Of a stretch of 25,989 nucleotides of DNA, positions 23,682 through 25,989 are shown piece after piece. How positions within the stretch are numbered: position 1 is the stretch's first letter; the number at the start of each line of letters is the position of its first letter. The DNA comes from Jutongia huaianensis (GTDB lineage: Bacteria > Bacillota > Clostridia > Lachnospirales > Lachnospiraceae), in assembly GCF_014384985.1 (NCBI RefSeq), contig NZ_JACRSX010000026.1, positions 1-25,989 of the forward strand, in the 5' to 3' direction. A program made the translations under genes and the position numbers. The notes beneath the pieces are model-generated. The model ran no database searches, had not been told where the DNA came from, and saw only the letters and a list, made by a program, of their open reading frames with translations.

Positions 23682-25802
23682 ATGAACATACATCATCTAC
23701 GAAATAAATCACGTACTATTACAATGATAATGTGTATTACACTTATCTTTTCTTTATTCCCTTTCCCACAAAGAACTATTTATTCCGTTCAAGCGGCGAC
23801 TCCTTCCTACGATGGAATTTTGGAATTGAATAAACCTGTAACAATTTTCCTGAGCTATGACCTCCAACACGGTTCCAGAGAGGCTACCTATCAGTTTACC
23901 CCCGCAGAATCCTGTGATTATACATTTTATTCTATCTCCAATGAAGCAACCGCATGCTATCTGCGCAGCTCCAATGGAACTATGTTAGATTATGATTATA
24001 CCCACCATGGAAGCAGAGGGAACTTTTCTCTGACCTGCTCTCTTTCTGCCGGATCAACCTATTATTTCACAGCGCAGTTCAGCGAGACCTCCAGCACAGA
24101 GGGCTCTTTTGATATCTGTCTGCGTAAAACAATTGACAAATCTTCCTATGAAGATACTGCTTCGGTCTCCCTGTCACCTTCCGGAATTGCTGAGTCTATT
24201 TCCACCATGGAGCAGTCCCTTTTTGTAACCTTCACTCCGGCTGTCACAGGAAAATACGCAATATATCAACTGCCTTCCTGCAATTGTCCCGACCAAAAGG
24301 TTCATCAGGAAAACTGTACCTATCTTCAGGATCTCTGTATTACCGTCTCACAAAAATCAGACAACAATGAAAGTGCTTTAGAAACTGTGTATTATAGTAC
24401 ATCAAGCGACAAAGAAAATGGTTTCCTTATATATGATGTATTTCAGGCCAATACCACCTATTACTTCGAAATCTCCTGTATTACCGGAAATAAAACCGGC
24501 GATTTCAAGCTTGGTATCAGCGAAAAGCTTTCCGATGCACCCATAGAAAGCTGGTCAATAGACGGAGAACGTGAACTAACTCTGGAAAACTCCTATGAAA
24601 GCCTGTTTTTCCAAACGGCAATCGCTACGTCCATTACTCTTAGCAGCCCGGATAGTACATATGTCTACGCAGAGCTCCTTGATTCAACGGGAAAGGTACT
24701 TTCTCAAAGTACCTTTGGCGATCTGCGTCTGAATTACACTGATACAATAGCTTCCGGCAATTACTATATCCGTATTTATACAAGCGAAAATCTCACACAG
24801 AGCTTTCATCTCTCAAAGCTCTGTCCTGCAACACCTGCTCCAACAGTTAGTCCTTCTTCCAGTCCTGTCACCTCCATACCTCCTCAAGATACAAAAAGTC
24901 CGGAAGCCTCATCCACGGCATCCGTCACCTCTGTCCCTGATGTATCTGCACCCCCTGTTTATACTCCTTCCGTATCTAAAGATCCGGATAGCAGCAACGC
25001 TCCTACTATCAACCCATCCGTTAGCATGACTCCTGATATCCCTCACGAGTCCCTTACTCCGGGAATATCTTCTCCAACTCCTGACGTTTCAGCTGTCCCT
25101 GTTCAAAGTCCCTCTGTATCAGAAACACCAACCGGGCAACCATCTGTATCCGAACAGCCTTTTGAATCCACAGAACCATCCTTGATGCCTTCACCATTCA
25201 TCTCTGAAGCACCAAATACTGTTTCTCCATCGCCTGAGAGTCCTATAAGCTCTCAATCCCCTTCTGCTGCGCCAATAACAACCGCAACAAATTTGCGAAC
25301 TGCGTTGGAGCAAACAACAACCTTATCATCCGACAAAGTGATAATTTCAAAAATCAAAAAACAAGCCTATACAGGAAAAGCTATAAAACCATCCTTTACT
25401 GTTACTTTAAACGATAAACTACTCACCGTCGATCAGGATTATACCGTTAAGTACAAAAACAACAAAAAAATCGGCACAGCCAGAGCAATTATTTCCGGTA
25501 TATCTTCTTATACCGGTCAATTAGAAATAACCTTTGATATTGTCCCCGCTGCGCCGAAATTCTTAAAATATTCCAATAACGGAAAACAATTATCACTATC
25601 CTGGAAAAAAGTAAAAAAAGTAACCGGATATGAAGTTCAATATTCGTATCAGAAGAATTTCAAAAAGAAAATCAAAAAGACAACCAAAAAGACAACTTTT
25701 TCCGCAGTAGTGAAATCAAACAAAAAGATTTATGTACGAGTACGCACTTTTGCCACCGTAAAAAACAAAAAATATTACAGTAATTATATATACAATAAAT
25801 AA
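23682..25802 (+). CDS. Large secreted protein with PPC-like repeats, P/S/T linker and Ig-like/Fn3 tail
   Basis: The 706-residue protein has a signal peptide (cleavage after about residue 38, SVQA). Three beta-sandwich repeats resembling PPC domains follow (about 45-147, 160-280, 290-378; recurring YYFT/YYFEIS/YYIRIY strands). The second holds a cysteine cluster (C200, C202, C212, C219). Residues 382-535 are a Pro/Ser/Thr/Val linker with PSVS-type repeats. The end has an Ig-like domain (551-622: KQAYTGKAIKPSFTV) and a Fn3-like domain (625-706) extremely rich in lysine, likely binding wall polymers. There is no LPxTG. GAGG stands about 8 bases before the ATG at 23682. It is divergent from the two-gene surface operon. 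Confidence 0.82.
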   Translation: MNIHHLRNKSRTITMIMCITLIFSLFPFPQRTIYSVQAATPSYDGILELNKPVTIFLSYDLQHGSREATYQFTPAESCDYTFYSISNEATACYLRSSNGTMLDYDYTHHGSRGNFSLTCSLSAGSTYYFTAQFSETSSTEGSFDICLRKTIDKSSYEDTASVSLSPSGIAESISTMEQSLFVTFTPAVTGKYAIYQLPSCNCPDQKVHQENCTYLQDLCITVSQKSDNNESALETVYYSTSSDKENGFLIYDVFQANTTYYFEISCITGNKTGDFKLGISEKLSDAPIESWSIDGERELTLENSYESLFFQTAIATSITLSSPDSTYVYAELLDSTGKVLSQSTFGDLRLNYTDTIASGNYYIRIYTSENLTQSFHLSKLCPATPAPTVSPSSSPVTSIPPQDTKSPEASSTASVTSVPDVSAPPVYTPSVSKDPDSSNAPTINPSVSMTPDIPHESLTPGISSPTPDVSAVPVQSPSVSETPTGQPSVSEQPFESTEPSLMPSPFISEAPNTVSPSPESPISSQSPSAAPITTATNLRTALEQTTTLSSDKVIISKIKKQAYTGKAIKPSFTVTLNDKLLTVDQDYTVKYKNNKKIGTARAIISGISSYTGQLEITFDIVPAAPKFLKYSNNGKQLSLSWKKVKKVTGYEVQYSYQKNFKKKIKKTTKKTTFSAVVKSNKKIYVRVRTFATVKNKKYYSNYIYNK

Positions 25803-25932
25803 AGTTACATTTCCATATTATTTGCACAAAAAAGAGCAGTGAACCAAAGATGAGACGTACCTCAATTTTTGAGACCGTTTCAAGTTTTGTGTAAACTCAA
25901 AAAACTGACACAAGATTTTATTGATAGTTATT
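25803..25932. other. Intergenic sequence resembling an insertion-sequence end
   Basis: No gene is seen. The stretch contains CTCAATTTTTGAG (25861-25873, a short palindrome) and TTTTGTGT with an inverted ACACAA about 20 bases on (near 25895-25914). Sequence of the type GTTTACACAAAACTTGAAAC on the minus strand looks like the end of an IS256-group element, but no transposase piece is in the window, so this stays uncertain. Confidence 0.3.
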
Positions 25933-25966
25933 AAGAGCAGAGACCAGATTTTGGTTCTCTGCTCTT
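25933..25966 (+). terminator. Strong hairpin, probable terminator
   Basis: AAGAGCAGAGACCA pairs with TGGTTCTCTGCTCTT (one bulged base, 5-base loop, 25933-25966) and is followed by ATTTG. It lies about 130 bases after the stop of the 706-residue secreted protein and could end its transcript or one arriving from the right. Confidence 0.55.
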
Positions 25967-25989
25967 ATTTGCATTATACTGGTATAAAT

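Overview
The window looks like chromosome of a low-to-moderate GC Gram-positive anaerobe of the class Clostridia, most likely the family Lachnospiraceae. The reasons are the AGGAGG-type ribosome binding sites, an Rpn-family PD-(D/E)XK protein plus the remains of a second one, CgeB-like DUF3880 glycosyltransferases with PseC/PseG-like sugar enzymes, a C_GCAxxG_C_C redox protein, and a secreted protein with the Lys-rich Ig-like/Fn3 tail common in that family. No rRNA, tRNA or CRISPR array was seen. Species cannot be fixed from sequence alone.

Layout. (1) 20-3121, minus strand: a tightly packed operon running from a 5'-truncated NifX-like protein through an Mrp/NBP35 Fe-S carrier ATPase, a C_GCAxxG_C_C redox protein, a small membrane protein, a Bcp-type peroxiredoxin and YaaA, ending in a hairpin. 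The theme is Fe-S or metal handling plus peroxide defence. (2) 3336-8134, minus strand: a membrane GGDEF protein with its own promoter, then a two-gene unit with a methyl-accepting chemotaxis protein followed by a PAS-degenerate GGDEF-EAL protein, linking signal sensing to cyclic-di-GMP turnover. (3) 8241-8799: a shrunken, frameshifted IS4-like element that keeps good terminal inverted repeats, directly upstream of a tetR gene. (4) 8889-13786: TetR regulator (plus strand) facing a minus-strand operon of stand-alone condensation-domain protein, acyl/peptidyl carrier protein and ANL adenylating enzyme, with a separately transcribed alpha/beta hydrolase behind it. This is the best candidate for an undescribed small-molecule or lipid pathway. 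(5) 14023-21134: pseC and pseG divergent from one promoter region, an intact Rpn-family gene, then three glycosyltransferase-like genes (DUF3880, StrF-type GT2, DUF3880). This resembles part of a pseudaminic acid/flagellin or surface glycan locus. (6) 21155-21690: a wrecked rpn paralogue interrupted by a palindrome-rich repeat. (7) 21790-25802: three exported or membrane-anchored proteins of unknown function, two on the minus strand and one divergent, probably a cell-surface module. (8) The right edge holds hairpins and possible insertion-sequence end sequence.

Several starts were moved inward where a ribosome binding site sits in front of an internal ATG (1929, 8134, 11029, 11256, 12675, 15234). 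The frame evidence for the three broken genes (nifX-like, transposase, rpn-like) was read directly by hand translation. All family names rest on remembered motifs, since no database search was possible.
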